A stretch of 64,000 bases of DNA from Coriobacteriia bacterium (GTDB lineage: Bacteria; Actinomycetota; Coriobacteriia; Anaerosomatales; PHET01). A program made the position numbers and the translations under genes. The stretch spans positions 62,001 through 126,000 of the forward strand of contig JAXMKZ010000030.1 in assembly GCA_034370385.1 (NCBI GenBank), read 5' to 3'. Positions 34,505 to 43,306 of the stretch are shown one piece after another. A model generated the notes under the pieces. The model did not search any database. It was not told where the DNA came from and saw only the letters and a program-made list of their open reading frames with translations. The stretch's first letter is position 1. Every line of letters begins with the position of its first letter.

Positions 34505-35242
34505 TCAGCTACCGCTTGCCACGTCGCCACCAAGATAGATGCGACTCACACTCTCATCGCCCAGTAACTCCGTGGACGTGCCTTCGAGCACCATACGCCC
34601 TGTGCGCATCACGTACCCGCGTTGCGCGTGCTTCAGCGCCAATCGGGCATCCTGCTCCACCAAGAGCACCGTGACTCCATCAGCGAGCAGGGCGTCAACC
34701 GCCGCGAATATCTCGGCGATGACAAGCGGAGCGAGGCCGAGAGACGGCTCGTCAAGCAGTAGCAGCCGTGGCGAGGACATAAGCGCACGACCGACCGCGA
34801 GCATCTGCTGCTCCCCTCCGGACAGCGTCTGCGCAGGCTGTGTCGCCCGCTCCTTGAGCACGGGAAACAGCTGCTGGACGCGCTCGCGCCGTGCCGCAGA
34901 ACCGGATCGGCCTCCCGAGACGCTGTATGCACCCAGCTCAAGGTTCTCAGCCACGCTCATGCTGCCAAACAGCAGGCGCCCCTCAGGCACCAGAGCGATG
35001 CCCTCCCGAACGAGCCGCTCAGGCTTCATGCGCGTGATGTCCGCTCCTGCGTACAACACCCTCCCTGCGCTTGCAGGCAGAAGCCCGACGATGGACTTGA
35101 GCAGGGTCGACTTGCCCGCGCCATTTGCGCCGATGAGTGCAACGAGCTCGCCCTCGTGCACTTCGAGATCGATACCGTGGAGAACGGCCGAGCGACCGTA
35201 GCCGGCCATGAGCTCTTCGACGCGAAGGAGCGGATCAGCCAT
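34505..35242 (-). CDS. livF: Branched-chain-type amino acid ABC transporter ATPase LivF
   Basis: A 245-residue ABC ATPase with Walker A GANGAGKST near 36, the signature TLSGGEQQML near 135 and Walker B LLLLDEPSLGLAP near 156, plus the LivF-type VEQDARLALKHAQRGYVM. ATG 35242 was chosen over an ATG 18 bases upstream because GAGGAG lies at a better distance and the protein then starts at the first strand. It overlaps the end of livG by eight bases. It powers uptake of hydrophobic or aromatic amino acids with LivG, LivH, LivM and the binding proteins. Confidence 0.94.
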   Translation of the reverse strand: MADPLLRVEELMAGYGRSAVLHGIDLEVHEGELVALIGANGAGKSTLLKSIVGLLPASAGRVLYAGADITRMKPERLVREGIALVPEGRLLFGSMSVAENLELGAYSVSGGRSGSAARRERVQQLFPVLKERATQPAQTLSGGEQQMLAVGRALMSSPRLLLLDEPSLGLAPLVIAEIFAAVDALLADGVTVLLVEQDARLALKHAQRGYVMRTGRMVLEGTSTELLGDESVSRIYLGGDVASGS

Positions 35243-36005
35243 CTTCCGGCTCCTCTCCAAGGTACGCCGTGATCACGGCGGGGTCGTTTTGGATCATGCG
35301 CGGCGGACCTTCCGCGATCTTGCATCCGCGATCGATGACGACGATCTCATCAGAGACCTGCATGACGAGCCCCATGTCGTGTTCGACGATGAGAATCGTG
35401 ACGCCTGAGTCGCGCACGCGGCGCAGGGTATCGACCAGATCGCGTGTCTCGCTCGCATTGAGACCTGCCGCCGGCTCGTCGAGCAGAACCAGAGAGGGCG
35501 ATGTGGCCAGAGCTCGAGCGATCTCTGTGAGGCGACGGATTCCCGCCGGAAGATCTGCTGCCGGTGTCTGGGCCCACTCCTCGATTCCGATGCGGCGTAA
35601 CAGACGCGCTGCGTCCTCGGACGATTGGCGCTCCTCGCCGATAGCTCGGGGATGCCGTAGTGCCGCCGCAACGAATCCGGACTTCAGGCCTGCGCCCGCA
35701 CCTACCATGACGTTCTCGTGCGCGGACATCTCATCGAACAACTGAGTGTTTTGGAAGGTTCGGGCAAGACCCTTGCGCACCGCCCTGATCGGCTTGACTC
35801 CCACCATCTGCTCGCCCTTGAACAGAACCGAGCCATCATCGGGTCTCTCGAACCCGGTGAGGCAGTTGAAGAGGGTCGTCTTCCCGGCCCCGTTGGGCCC
35901 TATAAGCGCCTTGATCTGACCCTCGTGCACATCGAACGAGACTCCGTCGACGGCGGTCAGGCCGCCGAATCGCTTGGTAACCTCCCGTACCTGCAACAGC
36001 GTCAT
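35235..36005 (-). CDS. livG: Branched-chain-type amino acid ABC transporter ATPase LivG
   Basis: The 256-residue partner ATPase. Walker A GPNGAGKTT lies near 36, the signature LPAGIRRLTEIARAL near 150 and Walker B LVLLDEPAAGLNASE near 172; the EHDMGLVMQVSD ending segment is LivG-like. The signature has AGIRR where many transporters have SGGQQ, which is usual for LivG proteins. It overlaps livM by four bases at its start and livF by eight at its end. Confidence 0.94.
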   Translation of the reverse strand: MTLLQVREVTKRFGGLTAVDGVSFDVHEGQIKALIGPNGAGKTTLFNCLTGFERPDDGSVLFKGEQMVGVKPIRAVRKGLARTFQNTQLFDEMSAHENVMVGAGAGLKSGFVAAALRHPRAIGEERQSSEDAARLLRRIGIEEWAQTPAADLPAGIRRLTEIARALATSPSLVLLDEPAAGLNASETRDLVDTLRRVRDSGVTILIVEHDMGLVMQVSDEIVVIDRGCKIAEGPPRMIQNDPAVITAYLGEEPEDG

Positions 36006-36973
36006 GATCGCCCCCCTCCCCCGAGGCGCCGCAGCAGGCCTGCGACCCCCTGCGGGGCGAGAATGACCACGAGCACGATCGCCAACCCGTACAGGTCCTC
36101 TCGATACGATTGGACGACACGCGCGACGTCGCGAGAAAGGCCCGGAACGACGGCGTCGGAGTACTGCAGCAGGGTCAACGCGACCGCGGCGACCACCGGC
36201 CCCGCCAAGGACCCGGTACCACCGATGACCGCCATGGCCAGAAACGTCACCGATGCTCCGACCGTGAAGATGCTCGGCGATACGAACCCGACGACACCGG
36301 CGTACAGCGCGCCCGAGAGACCGGCGAGCGCAGCGCTCATGACGAACACTCTTACCTTCACCCCAACGGTATCAACGCCGCTCGCCACCGCACCCAGCTC
36401 GCTCCCATGGAGCGCCCTCATCGCCCGACCGGGGCGCAGCATCGTCATGTTCCACGCAACCAGCAGCGCGACACCGACAACCCCCCAGACAAGCCAATAG
36501 AGAGCGGCCGGTTCGCGGAACTCAAACGACCCGATCACGGGAAACGGGATACCGGAGAACCCATCGACACCGCCCGTGAGCGGCTCCGCCTCGACAAAGG
36601 CGAGGGTCATCAGTTCCCCGAAGCCAAGCGTCGCCATTGCGAGGTAGTGTCCCTTGAGCCGCAGACTGGGAAGGGCAAGGATGAGTCCGCCTAGCGCAGC
36701 GACAAGGCCCGCCGTGGCAAACCCGACGATCCACGGCAACTCGAGTCGCACGGTGAAGATCGCGCAGGTATATGCGCCAAGGCCCACGAAGGCCGCGTGG
36801 CCGAGCGACACCTGTCCTGCGTAGCCGAACAACAACGACAAGCCGACGATCACGAGCACGTTCATACCGACGAAGGTAAGAACCTTGAGCAGGAAGCGAT
36901 CGTCAATCAGCAGGGGTCCTGCTGCCACGACTCCGGCCGCTACGAACGGGATGATGAGCTGAGCCTTCTTCAT
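36002..36973 (-). CDS. livM: Branched-chain-type amino acid ABC transporter permease LivM
   Basis: A 323-residue permease with about ten hydrophobic segments. It contains FGYAGQVSLGHAAFVGLGAY near 49 and LRLKGHYLAMATLGFGE near 105, both LivM hallmarks, and the cytoplasmic loop GSELGAVASGVDTVGVKVRVFV that couples to the ATPases. I start it at ATG 36973 (MKKAQLII); the frame is open further upstream but that part shadows livH. It begins five bases after the livH stop. Confidence 0.93.
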   Translation of the reverse strand: MKKAQLIIPFVAAGVVAAGPLLIDDRFLLKVLTFVGMNVLVIVGLSLLFGYAGQVSLGHAAFVGLGAYTCAIFTVRLELPWIVGFATAGLVAALGGLILALPSLRLKGHYLAMATLGFGELMTLAFVEAEPLTGGVDGFSGIPFPVIGSFEFREPAALYWLVWGVVGVALLVAWNMTMLRPGRAMRALHGSELGAVASGVDTVGVKVRVFVMSAALAGLSGALYAGVVGFVSPSIFTVGASVTFLAMAVIGGTGSLAGPVVAAVALTLLQYSDAVVPGLSRDVARVVQSYREDLYGLAIVLVVILAPQGVAGLLRRLGGGGRS

Positions 36974-36978
36974 CGTGG

Positions 36979-37851
36979 TCACACCTTCTCCCGGCCGAGT
37001 CCACCGAGCAGCCCTTGCGGACGAAGGAACAAGACGCCGAGAAGAACGATCAGCGCGACCGCGTCCTTGTACAGGGGATTGATGTAGCCCGCCGTCATGC
37101 TCTCGAGCAGACCGAGAATCAGCCCTCCGCCGACCGCGGCCACCGGATTGCCCAGCCCACCCAGGATCGCCGCCGAGAAGCCTTTCACACCCATGGACGC
37201 TCCGACGTAGAACGCCGTCTGCGTCAACGGCGCTACGACCAGACCCCCCAAAGCCCCGAGCGCGGCCGCGAGCGCGAACGAGACCGTCACCATGCGGCCG
37301 GCGTCGATACCGACGAGGCGGGCGGCGTCCCTGCGGATCGAGGTAGCGCGCATCGCCTTGCCGAAGAGTGTCCGTCGATACATGAATGCCAAGGCGATCA
37401 CGGCTACCGCGGTGATTCCCCACACCCAGACCGTCTGACGCTCGATTGCTGCGCCGAGAACCCGCAGAGAGGGCCCTGCGGTGAACGGTGCCAAAGGGCG
37501 CTCGTCCGGACCGAAGACGTGCAGGGCAAGCTGCCGTATCACCACCGAACCGCCGATCGTGACCATGATGATTCGCAGCGGATCACCGGAGGCAATCGGT
37601 CGTACGGCAAGCAGCTCGAAGACCCCGCCGATCACCGCGGTGATCAGTACGGATCCGATCACCGCGAAGCCAAGGGGGGCGCCCGCTTGGGCGAGCGCTA
37701 CCCCTATCATGCCTCCGAGCATGAAGAATTCGCCTTGGGCGAAGTTGATCGCACCGGTCGCGCCGTAGACGAGGGTGAATCCAAGGGCGACCAGTGCGTA
37801 GACGGCGCCGCTCTTCAGCCCCGCGACGATGAATTGCAGCAGGTCAGCCAC
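36979..37851 (-). CDS. livH: Branched-chain-type amino acid ABC transporter permease LivH
   Basis: A 290-residue permease opening MADLLQFIVAGLKSGAVYALVALGFTL, with YGATGAINFAQGEFFMLG, the LivH pattern. Several hydrophobic helices follow, and the EAA-like loop is RRTLFGKAMRATSIRRDAARLVGID near 168. It pairs with LivM to form the membrane channel. It lies 42 bases downstream of the second binding-protein gene and in the same transcription unit. Confidence 0.94.
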   Translation of the reverse strand: MADLLQFIVAGLKSGAVYALVALGFTLVYGATGAINFAQGEFFMLGGMIGVALAQAGAPLGFAVIGSVLITAVIGGVFELLAVRPIASGDPLRIIMVTIGGSVVIRQLALHVFGPDERPLAPFTAGPSLRVLGAAIERQTVWVWGITAVAVIALAFMYRRTLFGKAMRATSIRRDAARLVGIDAGRMVTVSFALAAALGALGGLVVAPLTQTAFYVGASMGVKGFSAAILGGLGNPVAAVGGGLILGLLESMTAGYINPLYKDAVALIVLLGVLFLRPQGLLGGLGREKV

Positions 37852-37893
37852 GCCGCGACACCGGCTTTTGCAGGCTATGGGAACGCGAGCGCG

Positions 37894-39072
37894 TCACTCA
37901 GCAGCCACCCACTTGCCTCCTTCGATTCGATACGTGGCGAGATCCTCGCGCGTGAGGCCGTTGTGGTCCTCGGCGCTGAACGTGAAGCTGCCTCCGAAGC
38001 CTGCGAGCCCACTCGTCGCCTCTATGGCGTCGCGAAGCTGCGCGGGAGATGCATCGGTACCTGCGCGCTCCAGTGCATCCGCCACGATGGCGAGGGCGTC
38101 AAAGGCATGGCCAGCGAAGATGTCGGGGGCCTCACCGTACGCCGCCTCGTAGCGAGTCGCGAAGTCCGATACCGATTGGTACTCAGGCGACCCTTCGCCC
38201 CAGTTCGACGGAATCAGGCTCTTCCCCGTTCCGAATACGAAACCCTCCGCTGCCCCCTCAGATCCTTCAATGAACTCGGCACGGGCCTGTCCCGACCCGC
38301 CGAACAACGGCAGCTTCATGCCCAGATCACGCGCGGACTTCATCGCGATCGCTGCCTCCTTGCCAGCTGTCCAGAGCAGTACCGCGTCGGCACCCGAGCC
38401 CTTCATACGTGTCAGTTGCGCAGTCAGATCGGTGTCCCCGGGGTTGAATGTCTCGTCGGCGACGATGTCGATGCCCGCAGGGGGAGCCTCCGCGATTATC
38501 ACATCACGGCCATCCTTGCCATAGCCGCCACTGTCAGTGAGCAAGGCCACCTTCGTGTGCCCGGACTCCTTCATGACCTCGAGCACGTACGGGACCACGA
38601 GATTGTTCGACCACGGCGTCTGAAACACGAGCGGATCAAAATCCCCCGTGACCACGGTCCCCCCCGCAAGCGAAATCTGCGCGATTCCTGCACGCTGGAT
38701 GTCGCCGCGCATAGCCATTGTCGGTCCAGTGCCCGTTGCCCCGATCAGGGCCACGACCCCGTCCTGTTCGATGAGTTTTGAGGTGGCAGCGACTGCCTTC
38801 GCTTCATCGGTAGCGTCATCCTCGATCAGAAGCTCGATCGGGGACCCGTTGATCCCGCCCGCGTCATTGATGCGGGCAACCTCTAGGTCAAGCGCGTTCT
38901 TCTCGGCCTCGCCGAGAGCGGCGTACGTCCCCGTGAGGGACAGCACCGCACCGATGCGAACCGGTTGCGCGTCAGACGTTGTCTCCTGCGCGCCCTCGCC
39001 ACATCCGACCGCCGATCCGATCATCAATACTGCGATCGCGGCGATAACGACTCTTCCCACCCTCGAATCCAC
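37894..39072 (-). CDS. Periplasmic-type amino acid binding lipoprotein (LivJ-like), copy A
   Basis: The 392-residue protein has a lipobox near residue 24 (GSAVGC) and a type I periplasmic-binding fold beginning VRIGAVLSLTGTYAALGEAE. It should capture an amino acid at the outer membrane face for the LivHMGF transporter. GTG 39072 has AGGAGG six bases upstream, which decides the start against longer open frame. Its neighbour upstream is a close paralogue, and a large hairpin lies between the two genes. Ligand unknown; aromatic or branched amino acids are likely from context. Confidence 0.9.
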   Translation of the reverse strand: MDSRVGRVVIAAIAVLMIGSAVGCGEGAQETTSDAQPVRIGAVLSLTGTYAALGEAEKNALDLEVARINDAGGINGSPIELLIEDDATDEAKAVAATSKLIEQDGVVALIGATGTGPTMAMRGDIQRAGIAQISLAGGTVVTGDFDPLVFQTPWSNNLVVPYVLEVMKESGHTKVALLTDSGGYGKDGRDVIIAEAPPAGIDIVADETFNPGDTDLTAQLTRMKGSGADAVLLWTAGKEAAIAMKSARDLGMKLPLFGGSGQARAEFIEGSEGAAEGFVFGTGKSLIPSNWGEGSPEYQSVSDFATRYEAAYGEAPDIFAGHAFDALAIVADALERAGTDASPAQLRDAIEATSGLAGFGGSFTFSAEDHNGLTREDLATYRIEGGKWVAAE

Positions 39073-39091
39073 TTTCAGCCTCCTCACGACG

Positions 39092-39127
39092 GCAGGTGTG
39101 GGCGGGCCTCGCCCCGCCCACACCTGC
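39092..39127 (-). promoter_or_regulatory. Intercistronic 15-bp perfect hairpin between binding-protein genes
   Basis: GCAGGTGTGGGCGGG (39092-39106) pairs perfectly with CCCGCCCACACCTGC (39113-39127) around a six-base loop. It starts 16 bases after the stop of copy B and ends before the ribosome binding site of copy A. It has no T-run, so it may stabilise the upstream message or partly terminate transcription. Confidence 0.75.
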
Positions 39128-39142
39128 GCTGGTCACGTGGTA

Positions 39143-40354
39143 TTACTCGGCGAGCTTGAAGGCACCGTCCTCGATGACGTAGAAGGTGAGGTCGTCCTTC
39201 GTGAGCCCGTTGTGGTCGGTGGGCGACATATTGAACGTGCCGCCGATACCAACGAATCCGGAGGTCTTCTCAATCTCGTCGCGGATAGCAGCAGACGTCA
39301 GATCTCCCTGGACGCGCCTGGCGGCCTCGACAATGAGATACAGCGAGTCGTACGCGTGCCCGGCGAACGTGGACGGCTCAACGCCCGTGGCCTCCTTGAA
39401 ACGTGCGATGAACTCGGTGGCGACCACATAGCCCTCGGTACCTTCACCGTAGGCCTCAGGGATGAGCACCTTTCCGGCCGCGATCTTCATGCCGTTGGCG
39501 GCCTCGCCGGCACCCTCAGCAAACTCCTTGCGTGCATTGCCGTGGCTACCGTAGACGGGCAGCTTCATGCCAAGGTCGTTCGCGTTTTTGACGACGGTAG
39601 CCGCCTCTTTGCCTGCGGTCCACATGACGAGGGCGCCCGCATCGGTACCCTTGATCTTGGTGAGTTGGGCCGTCATGTCGGTGTCGCCGGGATTGAACGT
39701 CTGGCTCGAGACTATCTCGATTCCCGCCTTGGGTGCTTCGGCCTCGAGCACAGCAAGGCCGTCCTTGCCGAAGCCGCCAGAGTCGGTGATGACTCCGATC
39801 TTCGTGATTCCGGCGGCCTTGATGGCCTCAAGAGTGGTCGGGACAACGATGGTATTCGACCACGGAGTCGCGAACACGAGTGGGTCGAACTCAGCGGTGA
39901 TGACGGTTCCGCCTGCCATCGAGACCTGGGGGACGCCGGCGCGGTTGATGTCCCCACGCATCGCCATGGTCTGTCCGGTGCCGGTGGCACCGATGATGGC
40001 GAGAACCTGGTCTTGATCGATGAGCTTGCTCGTCGCGGCGACGGCCTTGGCCTCGTCGGTGGCGTCATCCTCGATGATGAGCTCGACCGGCCTGCCGTTG
40101 ATACCCCCGTCAGCGTTGATGCGCTCCACTTCCATCTCGAGCGCGGCCTTCTCAGGCTCCCCCAGACCGGCATACGTGCCGGTCACCGAAACGACGGCGC
40201 CGATCTTGACCGGCTCGCCACTTACTTCACCGCTCCCACCGGCCTCGGGCGCCGGTTCACTCGGAGCGGAGCACGCCACTAGCGTGACCGCTAGCGCTGC
40301 GGACAACGCCGCCACCAACACCGCGATCGATAGCCTTAGAACTCTTCCTCTCAT
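39143..40354 (-). CDS. Periplasmic-type amino acid binding lipoprotein (LivJ-like), copy B
   Basis: A 403-residue paralogue of copy A, with lipobox LVAC near 26, a Ser/Glu/Gly-rich spacer and the binding fold starting VKIGAVVSVTGTYAGLGEPE. ELIIEDDATDEAKAVAATSKLI and GATGTG-TMAMRGDI are nearly identical in both copies. ATG 40354 has AGGAGGT seven bases upstream. It is the first transporter gene in the transcript after the ACT gene and is followed by the strong hairpin, which would favour its expression over downstream genes. Confidence 0.9.
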   Translation of the reverse strand: MRGRVLRLSIAVLVAALSAALAVTLVACSAPSEPAPEAGGSGEVSGEPVKIGAVVSVTGTYAGLGEPEKAALEMEVERINADGGINGRPVELIIEDDATDEAKAVAATSKLIDQDQVLAIIGATGTGQTMAMRGDINRAGVPQVSMAGGTVITAEFDPLVFATPWSNTIVVPTTLEAIKAAGITKIGVITDSGGFGKDGLAVLEAEAPKAGIEIVSSQTFNPGDTDMTAQLTKIKGTDAGALVMWTAGKEAATVVKNANDLGMKLPVYGSHGNARKEFAEGAGEAANGMKIAAGKVLIPEAYGEGTEGYVVATEFIARFKEATGVEPSTFAGHAYDSLYLIVEAARRVQGDLTSAAIRDEIEKTSGFVGIGGTFNMSPTDHNGLTKDDLTFYVIEDGAFKLAE

Positions 40355-40411
40355 TCCCGTACCTCCTATGGCACTCGGTTGTTCGACCGCGCAGATGCCC
40401 GACACGAGCCC

Positions 40412-40828
40412 CTAGATCCGCGCGATCTCTTCTTGGCTTACGAGCTCGACCGGCGAGTCCTTCAGGAGCGACACGGCCCGATCGATGTCGGCGACGTTGA
40501 TGACCACGTAGGTCGAAATGAGGCTGTAGACGTACTCAATATTCACGCCCGCATCTGAAACCTGCTTGAGAACAGCGGCAAGGCCACCGGGTTGATCCGG
40601 GAGGTTGAGACAGACGACTTCCGACTCCTTCACCGTGAACCCGGCATCACCGAGGGCGCTCTTCCCGGCCTCGGGATCGTTCACGACAAGCCGAACGATG
40701 CCGTAATCGGCGGTGTCAGAGACGGAGAATCCGCGGATGTTCACATCGTGCGCACCGAGAACCTCAGTGACCTCGCTGACCCTGCCGGCTTTATTCTCGA
40801 TGAATACGCTCAGCTGCTTGACGTTCAC
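40412..40828 (-). CDS. Tandem ACT-domain protein, copy 1
   Basis: A 138-residue protein made of two ACT domains, starting KQLSVFIENKAGRVSEVTEVL and, in the second half, LPDQPGGLAAVLKQVSDAGVNIEYVY. ACT domains bind amino acids and regulate enzymes or transcripts. GTG 40828 has GGGGGAG eight bases upstream; it overlaps the iorB stop, so translation is coupled. A paralogue sits directly beside the second paaK at 55.6 kb. It may sense the aromatic or branched amino acids handled by this cluster. Confidence 0.87.
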   Translation of the reverse strand: MNVKQLSVFIENKAGRVSEVTEVLGAHDVNIRGFSVSDTADYGIVRLVVNDPEAGKSALGDAGFTVKESEVVCLNLPDQPGGLAAVLKQVSDAGVNIEYVYSLISTYVVINVADIDRAVSLLKDSPVELVSQEEIARI

Positions 40829-41415
40829 AGTCCGCACTCCCCCTTCAGGCATACCTCTCGGCCGAGTTCAAATGCACGCAGATTGGCTTCGACGGTCTTG
40901 GGCGGAACCCTTGAGGCAATGACATCGATCCAGGCGCTCTTGTCGAACTCCAGCCCGACCGAGAGCGCCCCCATGAGCACGACGTTGGCGGACTTGGGGC
41001 TGCCCGCGCGACATGCGAGCACGTCCGCATCGACGAAGATCGCTCCCTCATGCTCAAGGGCAGCTTCCAGCCCATGGACTGCGCGCACGTCGCCCGTCAG
41101 AACAGGCAACGGCTGAATGGCCCGCGGGTTGACCAGCAGACGCCCGCCGAGCTTCACGTAGTGGACACGGCGCATCGCTTCGATGATCTCGAAGGCCACG
41201 AGGTGATCGACATCGCCGGGGTCGGTCACCGGTGAGTGGACTTCATCGCCGAATCGCACGATGGTATCCACGCTGCCGCCGCGCTGCGCCATGCCGTGCA
41301 CCTCGGACAGCTTCACGGCCATGCCGGCTGCCGCGGCGACCTTGGCAAGCAGGTCGGCCGCGAGAATCGTCCCTTGTCCACCCACGCCGCACAACATCAC
41401 CGTGGTTGCAGGCAC
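40825..41415 (-). CDS. iorB: Indolepyruvate:ferredoxin oxidoreductase, beta subunit
   Basis: A 196-residue subunit of the gamma-type 2-oxoacid oxidoreductase family: VMLCGVGGQGTILAADLLA at the start, and SEVHGMAQRGGSVDTIVRFG near 40, which are diagnostic. With IorA it oxidises arylpyruvates to arylacetyl-CoA and reduces ferredoxin. GTG 41415 is placed seven bases after GGAGG; a GTG six bases earlier is too close to that site. It follows the iorA stop by two bases. Confidence 0.92.
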   Translation of the reverse strand: MPATTVMLCGVGGQGTILAADLLAKVAAAAGMAVKLSEVHGMAQRGGSVDTIVRFGDEVHSPVTDPGDVDHLVAFEIIEAMRRVHYVKLGGRLLVNPRAIQPLPVLTGDVRAVHGLEAALEHEGAIFVDADVLACRAGSPKSANVVLMGALSVGLEFDKSAWIDVIASRVPPKTVEANLRAFELGREVCLKGECGL

Positions 41416-41417
41416 GT

Positions 41418-43181
41418 TCACACCTCCCCGATATCGCAGGCCGGACCTGTGTGCGTGATCGCAGCGAACTTGCAGACCTGCACGCACTGCGCACAGCCCA
41501 CACAGACCGAGACGTCGATATAGGCCTTGCTCGTAGCCTCATCCTTACCGATCGCCGGGCACCCGAGGCGGACACAAGCGCCACACGAGGTACACGCGTC
41601 TTCATCGACGGCGTACGGCTGTCCCTTGTCCTTGACGAGGAGGGCACAGGGGGCCCGAAACACGATGACTGACAGCTCTTCGGTTGACGTCTCCTCACGC
41701 AGTGCAGACTCGGTCGCCGCCACGTCGTGCGGATCGACCGTCCTGACCCTCTGGACACCGATAGTCGTGCACAGCGCCTCAAGGTCGAGTTCGTGGGAGT
41801 GACGCTTCTGCAACGTGATGCCGTTCACGGGGTTGCCTTGATGGCCCGTCATCGCCGTGATTCGATTGTCGAGGATGGCGATGGTGCCTCCGCCTCCGTT
41901 GTACACCGTGTTCACGAGTCCGGTGATGCCCGAGTGCGCAAACGTTGAGTCGCCGATGACGCCGACGACCGGGCGGTCAGCGAATCCTCCCGCCAGTTCC
42001 GCCCCGTGCGCCATTCCCACGGCCGCACCCATACAGACGCACGTGTCCATAGCAGCCAGCGGTCGAAGGGCGCCCAGTGTGTAGCAGCCGATGTCGCCGG
42101 TCACCACGGCCTTGATCTTGCGAAACGCATGGAACACGGGTCGGTGGGGACAGCCCGGGCACATCAGCGGCGGGCGTGGCGGGAGAGTGTCGTCGCGCTC
42201 CCTCAGCACCGGATCCGGCATGCCGACAGCTCTTCTGATCATGCCCGGGGTGATCTCACCGGCCCCTGGAAGCCCTGAATCGCTCAGCACCACGCCCATC
42301 TGCAGAAGCGAGCGCTCGAGATATCCATCAGCCTCCTCGACCACGATGAGGCGCTCCACTCGTGAAGCGAACTCGGCGATGAGCTTCTCCGGGAGCGGGA
42401 ACGTCATGCCGAGCTTCAACACCGACGCCTCAGGCAAGGCCTCCCGCACGTGCTCGTAGCACACACCTGCGCACACAACGCCCAGCTCGGCCTTACGGTA
42501 CTCCGCCCGGTTGAGCGGCGAACTCTCGGCAAACGCCGCCAGCGCGCTCATCCGCGCGTCGAGGTCAACACGGCGAGCCCTGGCCATGGCTGGCATCATG
42601 ACCCACTTAGACGGGTCCGGGCGGTAGGGTGCACGCGCGGACTGCTCGATCCTCTCGCCACACTCAACCATCGACTTGCCATGGCAGACTCGCACGGTCG
42701 AGCGAACCAAGACGACTACGTCGAAGCGCTCGGACAGCTCAAAGGCCTCGCGGGTGAACTGCAGCGCCTCCTGTGAGTCAGACGGATCGAGCATCGGAAC
42801 GCGTGCGAATGCCGCGTAGTTGTGAGAGTCCTGTTCGTTCTGAGACGAGTGCATCCCGGGGTCATCGGCAACCAGTACCACCAAGCCGCCGTTGACACCG
42901 GTGTACGCCAGCGTGAACAGCGGGTCCGCCGCAACGTTCAAGCCGACGTGTTTGGTCGTCACGAGGGTCCTGGCGCCGCCGAATGACACGCCTGCAGCGA
43001 CTTCGAGGGCTACCTTTTCGTTGGGAGCCCATTCGGCATATACATCGGGAAGTGTCGCGAAGTGCTGGAGGGTCTCCGTTGACGGTGTCCCGGGGTAGCC
43101 AACCCCAACCGAGACGCCCGCTTCCCATGCGCCCTGTGCGACAGCCTCATTGCCCGAAAGCAGCGTTCGCCCCACGATCAC
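41418..43181 (-). CDS. iorA: Indolepyruvate:ferredoxin oxidoreductase, alpha subunit
   Basis: This 587-residue subunit has an N-terminal pyrimidine-binding domain (GYPGTPSTE near 28), a central TPP-binding domain (GDIGCYTLGALRPL and VGVIGDSTFAHSG) and a C-terminal ferredoxin domain with two 4Fe-4S motifs: CTSCGACVRLGC and CVGCAQCVQVC. The enzyme is oxygen-sensitive and works in anaerobic amino acid catabolism. Start is GTG 43181 or, two codons on, GTG 43175, which is better placed after AAGGGG. It is the first gene of the ior-ACT-liv-paaK cluster. Confidence 0.95.
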   Translation of the reverse strand: MIVGRTLLSGNEAVAQGAWEAGVSVGVGYPGTPSTETLQHFATLPDVYAEWAPNEKVALEVAAGVSFGGARTLVTTKHVGLNVAADPLFTLAYTGVNGGLVVLVADDPGMHSSQNEQDSHNYAAFARVPMLDPSDSQEALQFTREAFELSERFDVVVLVRSTVRVCHGKSMVECGERIEQSARAPYRPDPSKWVMMPAMARARRVDLDARMSALAAFAESSPLNRAEYRKAELGVVCAGVCYEHVREALPEASVLKLGMTFPLPEKLIAEFASRVERLIVVEEADGYLERSLLQMGVVLSDSGLPGAGEITPGMIRRAVGMPDPVLRERDDTLPPRPPLMCPGCPHRPVFHAFRKIKAVVTGDIGCYTLGALRPLAAMDTCVCMGAAVGMAHGAELAGGFADRPVVGVIGDSTFAHSGITGLVNTVYNGGGGTIAILDNRITAMTGHQGNPVNGITLQKRHSHELDLEALCTTIGVQRVRTVDPHDVAATESALREETSTEELSVIVFRAPCALLVKDKGQPYAVDEDACTSCGACVRLGCPAIGKDEATSKAYIDVSVCVGCAQCVQVCKFAAITHTGPACDIGEV

Positions 43182-43234
43182 CCCTTACGCTGGCCGGATA
43201 ACCGAGCCCCAGCCTATGCGCCAGGGTGTGGCGA

Positions 43235-43243
43235 ATAATAGCA
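43235..43243 (-). promoter_or_regulatory. Extended -10 promoter-like element upstream of iorA
   Basis: On the - strand TGCTATTAT fits an extended -10 (TGnTATNNT). It lies about 55 bases upstream of the iorA start in a spacer otherwise free of signals. No convincing -35 is seen. Confidence 0.4.
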
Positions 43244-43265
43244 CAGGGTTGACCGCGAAATGGAC

Positions 43266-43306
43266 GCTGAGCGGGGCGAACGGGCGGCTGAGCGGCGTGA
43301 ACGGCG
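43266..43306. repeat. Two-copy imperfect tandem repeat
   Basis: GCTGAGCGGGGCGAACGGGC (starting 43266) is followed by GCTGAGCGGCGTGAACGGCG (43287-43306), units of 21 and 20 bases. It lies in the spacer between iorA and the NlpC/P60 gene. Significance unknown. Confidence 0.55.

Noticed and set aside
36973-37423. 150-residue extension of the livM open frame
   Set aside because: The extension is a shadow of livH; typical LivM begins at MKKAQLII and membrane helices start there.
37015-40282. Two long + strand open frames (588 and 544 residues)
   Set aside because: They mirror livH and the binding-protein genes in the complementary strand and are rich in Arg/Gly/Asp/Thr without domains.
43266-43306. 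Two-copy tandem repeat as a CRISPR or iteron array
   Set aside because: Only two imperfect copies, no spacers, and no associated genes.
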